From NCBI GenBank assembly GCA_034687125.1, contig JAQGBZ010000202.1:51233-115232 (forward strand): 64,000 bases of DNA, written 5' to 3'. Source of the stretch: Neelides folsomi. Its lineage: Eukaryota > Arthropoda > Collembola > Neelipleona > Neelidae. The notes beneath the pieces were generated by a model that was given only the letters and a program-made list of their open reading frames with translations, made no database searches and was not told where the DNA came from. Made by a program: the position numbers and the translations under genes. The stretch's first letter is position 1. Every line of letters starts with the position of its first letter. Below, one piece after another: positions 50,826 through 61,812 of this stretch.

Positions 50826-51736
50826 TTTTAATTCAATTTGACAGGTCACTAGATTCTGGAAGTCTTTGCTCTTAGTTTGAATTCGGTTTAAACGTCAAAA
50901 ATATAATAAATATAAAAATATAATACAAAGAGAACTTTATATTTTTAATTTTTATATTCACTTTGTTTAAAACATCTTGTTATTTCTTCACTTGATCTGC
51001 ATTGAAGATGAAGAAGCAGAGAAGGGAGATAAGAATAAGATGTTTTGTCTTCCTATCCCATATGGGTTTGAATAATGGTCAAAGAATGCTCACGTGGGTT
51101 GTATGGGAGAAGTAGAGTAGGTTTGTGGGAACGAAGCACTTCAACTTCCAGTCGGTCTCGGAGGCAAGGACGGGAAGGAGGGTCTTTTTCTCGTCCTCGC
51201 TCACCTCCCTTCCTTCAGTGGGAAGAATTCAGTGAGAATTCACGACCACATTTCCCGTCTTGCAACACGGAATTAATTATTTGCCAAACTCCTACCCCAC
51301 TCTCAATCTAAAGGCCTTCGTAAGCATAAACAATCAGTTCTCTCCCAATCAAACCACAATAAGTCAACTAAAGAATTTTTAAAGAAATATTATAAAAGAA
51401 AAAAAAATAAACAACTTTATCTTGAATCCTGACATTTTTCTTTGTATTTTTAATAATTTATTTCATATTCTGGTATTCTGTCATTAATTCACAGTGTGGT
51501 ATTTTGATAGCTTTTTCATTTAACATATTCCACTTTAAGTTAAATATTTAACTTCGGAATTTTATTTGGTAATTAACTTTTGTATCAGTTTTGTATGATA
51601 AGGTTTTTATTACAAGATTATAGATTACAATTTTACAAGGGAATTTTGAGTCATTTTTAATTATCTGATGGTTTAGCTCTGGCTCATTATGACATTTTTT
51701 GACAGGTGTGTATGATTGAACACTCAATGGGCTGAG
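50826..51736. promoter_or_regulatory. Divergent region between the 179-aa gene and Vav
   Basis: About 910 bp between oppositely directed starts. A GC-richer block at about 51060-51310 contains a Ser/Arg-rich chance frame on plus. It may be promoter or 5' UTR. No core element was assigned. Confidence 0.4.
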
Positions 51737-54700
51737 ATGGTTGAAGAGAGTTGTTGGCAAGAATGTGCGGCATGGTTGACCCGTCTCAGCCTCCTTACTC
51801 CCGAACATAGGGCCAATTGGTCCTCGGCGACAATCAAAGACCTCGCGTACACTTTAAGAGACGGAGTTCAACTATGCAGACTTCTCAACATCATCCACCC
51901 GGGTGCCATCGATCTCAAAGACATCTCACAAAGGCCTCAAATGGCTCAAGTAAAGACTTTAAACACTTTCTTGTAACTTTTACTGACATGTGGTTAATTT
52001 GGTTAAAGTTCCTGTGCCTGAGGAATATCCGGAGCTTTCTTCAGGCTTGTAAGAATGTGTTTGAGCTGAAGGAAACGGACCTCTTTCAGCCTTCCATGCT
52101 CTTCGATCTGTCAAACTTTGGACTTGTACTCACAACTTTGGCCAAGCTTTCAAACACTCCAAAAGCCCTCAGGACCGGGATTCCGTGAGTTTACATTTAC
52201 TTAAACTTTTAATTGAATTGACTAATTGAACTAAAGTGCACTTTCGCATTCCATTTCAGAGGATTTTCTACTTTGGGTGCTCCTAGCCCTTCGATTGATG
52301 ATGATATGTGCCAAAATCTTGAGGAACTAACCAGGTAAATTTTATTCACTCACTCTGCAATAATTTTTAAAATTTCGATTCAATATAGGACCTATAGGAC
52401 ATATCAATTTTTGATTTCTTTTCAACTAGATATTAAATTATCAGATCATACTATATTATGTGTCTTATTGTGTTTATGGAAATACAAATAAAATGCAAAA
52501 ATTTATTTAACTCAATTTCTATAACATGAAGCAATTATCTAACTAAAGTATGATACAAATCAAAAGTAGTTTCCATTATTTTCAAAACATTTTCTCCACT
52601 GAGATTCCAATCTATTATTAAAAAACTTGGACATCCATCGGCTCACAATTCTATCACTCACACACGATTCGCCGTAAAGTTGGCATTGTGGCCAATATAC
52701 TCGAATTGTTGACCTCTGTTCTTCAAAAGAGTTAATAAGTAAACGATTTCTTGGAACCTCTGATTTTGCGTGAATTTTAAAATACTCAAATAGTTTAAAA
52801 AATTAATTGATTATTTTCCCTATGCTGCCAATGTAAATTTGAATTTTGCATAAGACTAATAAGACACATAATTTGGTATGATCCGTTAGTTTTTATGAAT
52901 TTGTATTAAAAATAGTATAACTAGATCTTTTTGGTTGAAATCAATGATGAGATTAAATAACAATGAAGAATAAGCAAACATTACGGGATTTTAGTGAACC
53001 GAGCACTCCTATTGTGCCGGTATCCCCAGTCACTGTTTTCGAGAACGAGAACGATGAGAGCATCTACGAAGAGCTCTGCTACATCACATTCCGTATCAAA
53101 CAGGTCATTAAGCCGATTTGGATGGATTTACTCGATCTAAGCGTTTGTGGCTCGTTTGGTCTGGCTATTGACTTTTGTTTAACATTGGAATTCCTAATTC
53201 GTTAATTGCCCTAATTTAATGTTAAAATGGAAGTCTTGGGATTGATTAATTTTATGATGCAATAGTGATATAATGATTTTCCAAAGCCGAAAGTCAAATA
53301 TTCATGATAAAAGCACGAAATTAGTTTAGGGATTACAATGCCAATTTGATTGTTTGTTCATGTCTTTCTGTTGCATTGTATTTTATGTTTGCATTGCTTT
53401 ACTATCAGCGGAGAGGACCATGTGGAATACGAAGAAGATTATTATTCTGTCGTCCAAACGGAAGAAGATATTTACCAAGACCTTTGTTACATTGATCGAC
53501 AAACCAAACATGTATTAAGGATAAGGAGCCTTATTTTCGCTTTATCCATTTTAATTACTTTTATTCTCTCTTTTGACTCTTGATGTTTTTTTAACTATTT
53601 CTGTTTGATTGGTTTTTTATATCTTGAGAGCTTGGGTAAATAGAAAATGACTTTTAATGAATTGTTAAATAGCCGCCGGTCACATTGAGAGAGAAGCGTG
53701 ATTATGTCAAAGGAGAACTTTTGGAAACTGAAGGGAATTACATAGAGGCTCTGAATATGCTCAAGAAAAGATTCATGAAACCGCTCGCCAGTCTTTTCAA
53801 AGAAGATGACAGAAAAGTTGTTTTCTTTGCCATAAAGGTTGGGTTCATTTTTTGTTCTTGTCAATTAACATCATAATAACTCTATTATGACATAATAACA
53901 TTACATTACATAATTTGATTTTGGTTGGTTTCTAAATTTTAATATGGATTTGGATGTTTAGGAATTGAGTGAAATCCACGCAGGGTTCTTAAGCGACCTC
54001 AACAGAGTTTTAACAAGTACTGGGCCTGTTTCCACCAGCTATGCCTATAGCGTCCCACTCACAAAAACCTTAGGCGATGCTTTTGTCCAATGGAAAGAGA
54101 AATTCGTAATTTATGGAGACTACTGTGCGAATCTACAAAGGGCCCAGAATCTAGTTGAGGAACTTTCATCCAAAAATGAGATCCTCAGCTTGGAAATTGC
54201 GGTACGTATAAATGCCCTCTTCATTCGATGTAATTAACCGTAGTATTTAAACGATCTAATTAACCACATTTAAATCCCTGACGCAAATTGTAAGAGCATT
54301 ATAATTAGCATTTAAATGTTTACTGGTCTGGTCTGTAATTCAATTCTGGATCTGACGGTTCCTTTGTGGATAAATATATATAGAAATGCGAGAAGGAAGC
54401 AAATGGTGGGCGTTTTAAACTCCGGGATTTATTGTCAGTCCCGATGCAGCGGATTCTCAAATATCATCTTCTTCTCCAGAAACTTCTCGACGAGACTTCA
54501 TGGGTGAGAGATGAAAGTTACCAAGAAGGAGTTGAATCCCAAGTTTTAAACTCAAATGTTATTACAGGAAATTCACGGCTATGACGAATACAAATCTATA
54601 GAAAAAGCTCGAGATGCCATGTTTGACGTTGCGGATTTCACCAACGAGGTCAAAAGGGACAGTGAGACTCTGATCATCATACGCCAAATCGAAGTGAGAC

Positions 54701-57634
54701 ATTTAAGTTGAAACGATTTATTCTGAAATTTCAAAGAATCCCAATTGTTATTACAAGTCTGGGATATATTTCTCACATCGTGCTCATGTTGAGCTCCAAT
54801 CCAGACAAGTATCTGGGAGCGAGGAAAGAGATTTATAACTTATATAGGAGGTTAAAGAGAAAATCAATATTGTTTTTAACACCCGTCCGTTTCATCTATT
54901 CATCAAGGAAAAGACCCCTGAGGAATTCTTGGATGTCATCTAAATGTAAATGGTTTTTCTCAATTAAGGGCAGCATCTACGACCTGAAGATGCCTGAAGG
55001 AATGGAGCTCAAGGACTATGGGCGGCTGCAGAAAGACGGCGAACTTCGGATTCGAGGTCACGATGACAATCGTCTCAAATCTCGTTATGTCTTTGTCTTT
55101 GATAAAGTCATGCTCATGTGCAAGACGACGCGGGTGAGTGGAAATTTACATTATCTCAGTTCAATATCATTTTTCAATTTATTTTTAATCGGATTTGGTG
55201 CCGACAGATTTTTGAATATTCCCTTTAGTATTTTTTACATACATAGATGGGTTCTTGGTTTTCTTTTAACGGTTGTTGGGTGAAGGGATTTGATATCGAT
55301 ATTACTACTTGCTTTTATACGTTAGTTCATTTTATCTAGACAATTATCCCTATATTACTGATAGTAAAAAAAGAATAAAAGATAGCGTAGTAAAAAAAGT
55401 AGTAAAATGCAAAAAATCGTGACAACAAAATGAGGAGTGAAAGATTATTTGACACCCCGAGTCCTTTTATCCAATTTTCACAGTTAAACCTTTCTGTATA
55501 TATTATATATCTAATTTGACCATATTTGCATGTCTCTTTCATTGAAGATGATGGACAAGCTGCTAAGGGTAAAGAAATCAATATAAATTACATTTCTATC
55601 TTTTCTGCTCTTTGGCTCTTGTAGCTTTCAAACAACTCACAATCCTTCTTCCAATTGCTTTTCCTTTAATCTCCACTTTAACCCACACACAGCTCTGCTT
55701 CTCTGCTCTCAACCCCCTCTGAAACTAATTGGATGTAAATGAATGATGGACCAATTAATTTCCCGGCTTTTCAATTACAATCCCTCGGGATCTCGGGAAT
55801 GTGTTTGAACATTAAGAATGGAATTTCCATAGGGGGAGCAGTACAGCTACAAACATTCACTTTGCCTCCAAGAATACCGGGTCGAGGATGTGCCAGGGAC
55901 AATGAAGAAACCTTCGACCCGGTGGAGTTTCTCGTGGAACCTCGTCCACCACAAAGAGAAAAACGTCTACACGATGTATGCCCAGACTGAGGAACAGAAA
56001 CGACGGTGGATTAAAGCCATTGAAGACGCTCTGTAAATTCCCATTTTAATACCCTTTTTTACTAAATCTATCTAACTTGACTTAATCCCCTCCGGTTTTT
56101 ATCTTCATTGTAAAAGTTTGAGAGTTGGAAGTATTTAATAGAGCGATTCGTATCCGTTATTTCGGATAAGTACTTTACTTCCTTCCCAATGAACTACCCA
56201 ACCGCGGAGAGGATGTATGGGCACATGTATCTCACCAAACTTTGTTGTTCAAATGACACCCCACGAAATGGAATAAAGTTTGGAATCGATATTTACAGAA
56301 TTTATAAATTTACAGGAATAATATTCAACCGGAGGAGAGTCGTCGAAGTGACCATGTGATGATGATGCACACATTCGAAAAAGGGGCATCTTGCAGCCAT
56401 TGTGCCAGATTCCTCAAGGGCCTTTTCTACCAAGGGTACAAATGCGTCCGCTGCGAACTGAGCGTTCATCGAGAATGCATCAAACACTTGCATCGGTGTG
56501 GAACAGTGCAGCCTCCACAACTCCCACCGAGACCGCCTTTACTTCCAATAGCCAACGCAGCGATTTTTGAGTCACCGTCCTCTGCGTCGCTTCTTTCACT
56601 CGTAAGTTAAACTTTATTGAATCATTTCAAAATTTTAGCTCTCATTCTCTCATACATATCTTACATACAGATAGAATACTTACATTTAGATAGAATGTAG
56701 ATACGAGATAGTGTATTCAATAACAATATTCAATTTTATAAGGATCATACCTAAAACAATTTTTATTGGTAAAGACTGGTGTGGTATAGAGTTATATAGA
56801 GAGATATGTTTGAAACTTTTTTATTGGATTTGATGGTTTTGATGTTTGATTTTGGTTGGTGAATAAATATTGATGTTTTGAGTGGTGTTTAAATTTAATT
56901 CCAGGTTTCCAACTGCTCTGGCGATGGAGTTCGACCTTCGGCTTCTGCCCGAGTTCCGTCTAGCCCTTCATCCCCGCCACTTCCTCTCAATAATTTGAAT
57001 TCCCCGTGCACGTCAAACGGAATGAGGCTTTCTTTGGCAGCCCCATCCCACCACTATGTAAATTTAAGCCATCTCGAAAACTATCCTTGGTACGCAGGGG
57101 AGATGGAAAGGGATGTGGCCACTTCCGTTCTAGAAAAACAACCAAATGGAACTTTCCTCGTTCGCGTTCGTCCTTCAACCACTCCCGGATCTCTTGTCAA
57201 TGTCTCGGATGCTTCTTATGCTCTTTCTCTCAAGTAAAACAATGTTATTTTAGAACCAAATTGTTTATGAAACTATAAACACTAATTTACTTACAAATTA
57301 AATATTATTCATTATTGTTTATTTATTGACCAACCAATTTAAATTTTAAATTAGGTGGAACGAACAAGTGAAACACATGAAAATTTTATTGACTGGTTGC
57401 GAAAAGCTGTTTTATCTCTCGGAATCCCGATATTTTAAAAGCGTGGTGGAACTCGTCCATTGGTATCAACAGAACTCTTTGGCTGAGAGTTTTTCTGGAC
57501 TTGATGCAACATTGGAAAGACCTTGCGAAAGACCTGAACAACTTGGAGGTCTCGCTGGAGTCAATCTCGACTGCGCCCCTGATGAACTCTCTCAACAGCA
57601 ATTTCCCTTCCGAGTACCTGGGACTCCTTCTTAA
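51737..57634 (+). CDS. VAV: Vav-type Rho/Rac guanine nucleotide exchange factor
   Basis: Exons: 51737-51949, 52009-52184, 52260-52334, then 52995-53103 (4a) or 53409-53511 (4b), 53673-53837, 53962-54201, 54384-54503, 54568-54693, 54969-55133, 55833-56032, 56316-56601, 56905-57233, 57355-57634; 827 aa with 4a, 825 with 4b. Domains: calponin homology 1-130 (LRDGVQLCRLLN); acidic regulatory segment about 150-190; DH about 200-370 (PMQRILKYHLLLQKLL); PH about 390-510 (Trp of the last helix in KRRWIKAIEDAL); atypical C1 (HTFEKGASCSHC...CVRCELSVHRECI); Ser/Pro linker; SH2 (WYAGEMER, GTFLVRVRP). Vav proteins activate Rac/Rho downstream of tyrosine kinases, and phosphorylation of the acidic tyrosines releases autoinhibition. 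No SH3 is found before or after SH2; the protein stops about 50 residues after SH2. AATAAA at 57818-57823. Confidence 0.94.
52441..52886 (-). mobile_element. Mariner-type MITE with a deleted transposase remnant in a Vav intron
   Basis: Imperfect inverted ends of about 30 bp (left TCAGATCATAC, right ending GTATGATCCGT) flanked by TA at 52439-52440 and 52887-52888, the Tc1/mariner target. On minus, a frame ending at 52560 reads SFEEQRSTIRVYWPQCQLYG, then ESCVSDRIVSRWM, then NNRLESQWRKCFENNGNYF and stop. The first part resembles the N-terminal helix-turn-helix of mariner transposases and the last part their C-terminus; the catalytic middle is absent. It is therefore an internally deleted, inactive copy. 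It sits 108 bp upstream of Vav exon 4a. The superfamily is from memory of typical ends. Confidence 0.7.
52995..53103 (+). CDS. Vav alternative acidic-region exon 4a
   Basis: 109 nt, entering with one base of a split Ser codon and leaving in phase 0 at donor GTCATT. The acceptor is GGATTTTAG. It encodes EPSTPIVPVSPVTVFENE, NDESIYEELCYI, then TFRIKQ. The IYEEL tyrosine corresponds to human Vav1 Tyr174 (IYEDL). Only two tyrosines are present; the upstream part is proline/valine-rich and lacks Y142/Y160-like sites. Entry and exit phases equal those of 4b, so the exons can substitute for each other. Confidence 0.83.
53409..53511 (+). CDS. Vav alternative acidic-region exon 4b
   Basis: 103 nt, acceptor CTATCAG, donor GTATTA, entry and exit phases identical to 4a. 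It encodes GEDHVEYEEDYYSVVQTEED, then IYQDLCYI and DRQTKH. The end aligns with 4a (IYxxLCYI) and with the Vav1 Tyr174 site; the upstream YEEDYY resembles the Tyr142/Tyr160 region of vertebrate Vav (EEDEDLYDCVENEE). Five tyrosines make this the more canonical version. It is 305 bp downstream of 4a. Confidence 0.83.
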
Positions 57635-57996
57635 CCATTTATGACGATCAATGTTATGTTATTACGGGCTTTTAGAGTCTTGTTAAAATTGTTGACTATT
57701 AGAGTTAGATTAGAATTTTTAAATGAATTGAATGCGACAAACATTACTAGATACTCCTATAAATTCTAATATACCATATATATTATGTGTAATATGCCTA
57801 TTAAACTATTAATTATGAATAAATTGATAAAAAATTTACTGATAAAATGCGTGATTTGTATTTAAAATCCATAAATATATGAAACATTCAAAATCGGAAA
57901 GATGTGCATAAGAGTTATTAATTTTAAAATATTTTATATCACAAAAATGTTAAATTGTTTCACGAGAGCTGAATCCGACACGAAGGAGATTGTATA
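57635..57996. other. Convergent 3' flanks of Vav and torsin
   Basis: 362 bp of AT-rich sequence with the Vav poly(A) signal (57818-57823). No other feature seen. Confidence 0.5.
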
Positions 57997-59400
57997 TTAT
58001 AATTCATCTCTGAATGTGTATTCTGAGAGCTTGTACTTGACGAGACTTTCTATTCGTTTACAACCGCTTTGGGAGTAAAGCTTCGTGTCTGAAGGCCAGT
58101 AAACAAGAAGATCCGCAATTTCCCTAAAACGATAATTTCCATTATAAATTCAATTCAATTCAAATAAATAATTTAACATATATCATAGTTGAGTTGAAAT
58201 TAAATAAAAGTTGTTCCTTACTCAGGGTCCGTGGAGAGCCCGTGTCTCTTAATCTCAGCTTTAATGCAGGATATGACATGGTGTCTTTGCATTGGGAGAA
58301 ATGGAATATAGAAATCAACAAGCGAACGATCAATAAGATTACTTTTGAATAGACCGGATTCTAAAAAATAAGGAGAAATCAAATTGAAAGAACTGTCATA
58401 ATAAATATAATCAATGTATTAATGTATGTATTAGAATATCAACCATTGGTTTATAAAAATAATATACCTTTATGATTAAAAACTTCTTTAGAAATATATT
58501 CTTCAAAATCTGAAAATGTAAGTTCATCTCTCTTCTTTCCCTTTTTCCATGCTTCGTGAGTTATAGTGGTGATATCCGTTGACCCACTGTTGCTCAATAA
58601 AATAAATATTGACCTTTTGTAATTGAGCCCATTGAGTAATCCTGGAGCATCAATGAACCCTGTCACGGCATCCAAGACCTTAGGCGGTGTTTTGTCAACT
58701 TCGTCGAAAACAAATGTTGCGAATTCACATCCTCCCACTTTTGCTCTCAATTCCCTTCGAATATAATACTGCCAAGAAATTAAAATTTGACATTTCATAT
58801 AGGTAAGTATTAAATTAATGATTTTTACAATAATTAATGAATTTGGATTAAATGGATAACCTGATATTCTCTGAAATTACTAGGATCGGGGAAGTGGTAA
58901 GATGCTTGAAAAAATTTGACATATTTTGATTCAAGGCCTTCTGCGTAAAGAGTTTTAATGATTTGCTCAGCAAGAAAAGTTTTTCCGGATCCAGCCCATC
59001 CGTGAAATGAAAGCACTAACGGCTTTCCAGGATTTGGGTCCTTTAAGTGGCCATCAAGAGCTCGAAGTGTTGTCTCAAGGGCCAAATGTTGACCAAAGAA
59101 GATTTTAGGAAGTTTTAAGCTCAACTCTGTACAAAAACATAATTTTAAACGGGTTTGAAGGTAATTTTGCATTGTATTGTAATTTGTGAATGATATTTAG
59201 ATTGACTTACTTTTAACAGCAGTTTCAACATTTACATAATCTGGACCACAACATTCGCTCATGTAGCAGTAAGCTTGGTTGAATAATCCAAGCCAAGGAC
59301 TTTCATTGTAAATACCGTCGGCTAATGTAACTGGTAATAAGCAAATGACTAATAAAACTCCTAAGAGTTCTTTTCCAACATTTTCACGAATATATTTCAT
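57997..59400 (-). CDS. torsin (TOR1-like): Torsin AAA+ ATPase of the ER/nuclear envelope
   Basis: Minus-strand exons: 59400-59211, 59126-58861, 58768-58468, 58360-58222, 58123-57997; 340 residues (human torsinA 332). The N-terminal signal sequence is LLGVLLVICLLPVTLADG, followed by the conserved cysteines YCYMSECCG (human YCLFAECCG). FFGQHLA precedes Walker A GWAGSGKT (106-113) and Walker B FVFDEVDK (Asp174, Glu175). Sensor 1 lies in FILLSNSG; FNHKGESGLFKSNLIDRSLV and FYIPFLP are family motifs; the C-terminal SGCK is the sensor 2/redox Cys motif. Torsins are lumenal ATPases that lack their own arginine finger and need LAP1 or LULL1; they act in nuclear-envelope integrity. Unusual: Walker A ends in Thr, whereas torsins typically have Asn. 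A divergently transcribed LAP1-like gene is the neighbour. Confidence 0.95.
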
Positions 59401-60223
59401 GGTAAAATTATTTACTTAATTATCCTGAACTTAAATAGTAAAACTAACTTTAAGAATAAATATACTATAAACTTAATTACAATTAAAATGATATTAGAAT
59501 ATTATTTATAAAAATATAAAATTTTGATCGGCTGATAGTCATGTTATCTCATGCGGCATTGCGGCATTCTTCTTTTTTCGGCTAAAGTTCTTCGCGCACT
59601 CGTGCTGATCGAATTTATTTAATATTTTAGGATTTGACACGATTATATTTTCAATTTTACGATGATACAAGTTTTTAACCTGATTTATATTAACTAATAA
59701 AATATTAAACAAATATTCTTAATTAGAAAATATACACCTATAATTTTGTGCATTATTCAATGAACAAACGAAACATTAGCGCTGCTTTATTCAAAGAATT
59801 GGACTAGATTTATTTTGCTCATAGCTCAATTGAAATAACTCCAAGCCTTCAAGTCATATTTAATTTCTTTTCTTATAAGATTTTAAAAAAGTAAAATGAC
59901 TATAAAATTAGTAAAATGCCTTCTAAGACGTAACGACTAAAGACAAATTAGTTAATTATCAGGTTAAAGTCAGAGATAATCATTTTCGTTTGCAATATCT
60001 TTTACAATCTCTTTGTCGCATCTTCAATATTACGTTTTAACACGGTAAGTTAAACATCAATTAAACCATTTATTGTTTGTTTAATATTTAGGATATTTCA
60101 AACGATATAATTATTAAAAAGAAAATACAAATTCGCAATGAAAGTCAAATGCTTTACTTATATCTATGATTTAATTAATTAATTATTTTAATTTGTGATT
60201 TCAGATTTCCAGACACATTTAAA
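59401..60223. promoter_or_regulatory. Shared divergent region of torsin and LAP1-like genes
   Basis: About 820 bp between start codons. On the LAP1 side a 5' UTR intron is likely: donor GTAAGT at 60045 after ACACG and acceptor TTTCAG ending at 60204, 20 bp before the ATG. This puts the LAP1-like transcription start upstream of 60045 and shortens the true promoter interval. GC-richer sequence at about 59530-59600 may be the core promoter. Confidence 0.55.
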
Positions 60224-61396
60224 ATGAGTGCAAGAAAAAAACTATTTGTTCCTGAAAGTCCCGATGAATATCCATACGATGATCCAAAGGATCCTTACAA
60301 AACGGTCAAACGTGAACTTCGATCAATGAATCAAGATTCAACTCCAACAAAACTTGAAAATCGGTCCAAATATTCAACTCCAGCTAAAAGTGAAAAATCG
60401 ACTACGAGTTCATCCGAAGAATCCGATGATGGGAGTATCGACGTCGTTGGTCTTCAAAGTCGATTGAATGAATCAGAACTTGCCACTGCTTTACGTCAAA
60501 GACAACGTGAACTCTCAAGGGAATCTTTTCAAAAGCCGGTTTCATCATCGAATCCGCCCTATGCAAATTATTCTCCGATGCATAAAGCGTATAATTCTAC
60601 AAAGAGTTGCATTAGTGAAAGAAAAGCGACAATACTCATACTCTGCAATATTGCCGCATGTTTAATGTTTATTTACATGAGTTATTTTTTTAATTCACCG
60701 ACTTTACAAGATCCTGGATTTGTCCGAATTGAAAATAGCTCAATTCCTTGGTCGACTCTTCGCACAAGTGTTAAAATTGATTTGAAGGAGCTTGAGAAAA
60801 AATTTCCATCACAAAGCAAAAGTACCATTATTGGCCTTCATGCAGCAGCAAGCTCTACAATGACAGACGACAAGCCGAAACAACCTTCTTGTATCATCCT
60901 CCTCTCAAAACCGAAAGTTTACAATCCCAATTTCGCCACTTGCTTTGCTCAAAATGCCGGAATGCTCATTAACAAAGTGTTTGAGCAGAAGTTTGGGAAA
61001 GGAGGCGAACCTTTAATTTTTACAAAATCCTTTTCTGACCGGAACATGACCACCGTTCACAAAGACCTCAAGGATTATTTAGACAAGAAGGGGAAAGCTG
61101 TCGTGGTTCCAAATGCGGGGGATTTTACAAACGATGAACATCTTAATGTTTTTCATTCATTCTGTGATAATTTGATGGCCTATGACACTCGAGCATTCTT
61201 CATTTATACTGCAACAGTCCCGGAAGAGATTTATTCACCGTCTGGGTGGGTTTGGGAAAACGGAGGAGAATTGTCTTATGCAACTCTCACCACTGCTTGG
61301 AAAAATCTTTCTCGGGACAAAATTCCTGCTATCATTGCACGGATAGCCACAACAGTTATTTTGCTCGAAGAAAATGATTCTTGTTCCTTCCCTTAA
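60224..61396 (+). CDS. TOR1AIP-like: LAP1/LULL1-like torsin activator
   Basis: Single coding exon, 390 residues. Residues 1-132 are a Ser/Pro/Lys-rich nucleoplasmic or cytosolic tail with SP/TP sites and SSSEESDDG. One membrane span lies at about 135-156 (ATILILCNIAACLMFIYMSY), typical of type II LAP1/LULL1. The lumenal domain (about 180-390) contains CIILLSKPKVYNPNFATCFA, VVVPNAGDF, an acidic dip, and IIARIATTVILL, whose Arg373 aligns from memory with the LAP1 arginine finger (SRISHLVLP). Cys387 near the end matches the conserved C-terminal cysteine of LAP1. Such proteins complete torsin's active site and stimulate ATP hydrolysis. The adjacent divergent torsin gene supports the call. Overall identity to vertebrate LAP1 is low, so the assignment rests on architecture, motifs and context. 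AATAAA at 61776-61781. Confidence 0.82.
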   Translation: MSARKKLFVPESPDEYPYDDPKDPYKTVKRELRSMNQDSTPTKLENRSKYSTPAKSEKSTTSSSEESDDGSIDVVGLQSRLNESELATALRQRQRELSRESFQKPVSSSNPPYANYSPMHKAYNSTKSCISERKATILILCNIAACLMFIYMSYFFNSPTLQDPGFVRIENSSIPWSTLRTSVKIDLKELEKKFPSQSKSTIIGLHAAASSTMTDDKPKQPSCIILLSKPKVYNPNFATCFAQNAGMLINKVFEQKFGKGGEPLIFTKSFSDRNMTTVHKDLKDYLDKKGKAVVVPNAGDFTNDEHLNVFHSFCDNLMAYDTRAFFIYTATVPEEIYSPSGWVWENGGELSYATLTTAWKNLSRDKIPAIIARIATTVILLEENDSCSFP

Positions 61397-61812
61397 AAAC
61401 TCTTCTTTTTACTAACAAAAATATTAATAAGTGTTTAGGTCTAATCATTACTATTATTAATTATCATGCAGTAATACTGTCTTTACCATAAATACATTTT
61501 TTAAATTTTATTCAAGATTTTCGTGACGTGTCTTGACTGTCTTGTACAGAGAGTTTTTAATTTTAATTAAAGTTCCTAACTATAATATAGTATGAGTGAT
61601 AATATATTGTAACATATTATGTAAATATTCTGAAACGTCTGAAAGTATACCCTTTATGGCCTAAATAAGGTTGTTTCTTATAATTTTATTCTACATTACA
61701 ATTATTATATATTTACGAATTGTTATTCGTTAGTAGGTATACGATTATTGTCAAAAATTTTATATTCGTTGATTAAATAAAGAATTAACTCCTTCATTCG
61801 CTCGACTCATCT
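61397..61812. other. Convergent 3' flanks of LAP1-like and CLYBL genes
   Basis: AT-rich, with a plus-strand AATAAA at 61776-61781 close to the CLYBL stop. The CLYBL stop overlaps a minus-strand AATAAA, so the two transcripts probably overlap at their 3' ends. Confidence 0.5.

Noticed and set aside
53104-53205. Extension of Vav exon 4a into the following intron
   Set aside because: The frame stays open, but the product is hydrophobic and unlike Vav, whereas the donor at 53104 gives the same exit phase as exon 4b and joins the conserved DH start.
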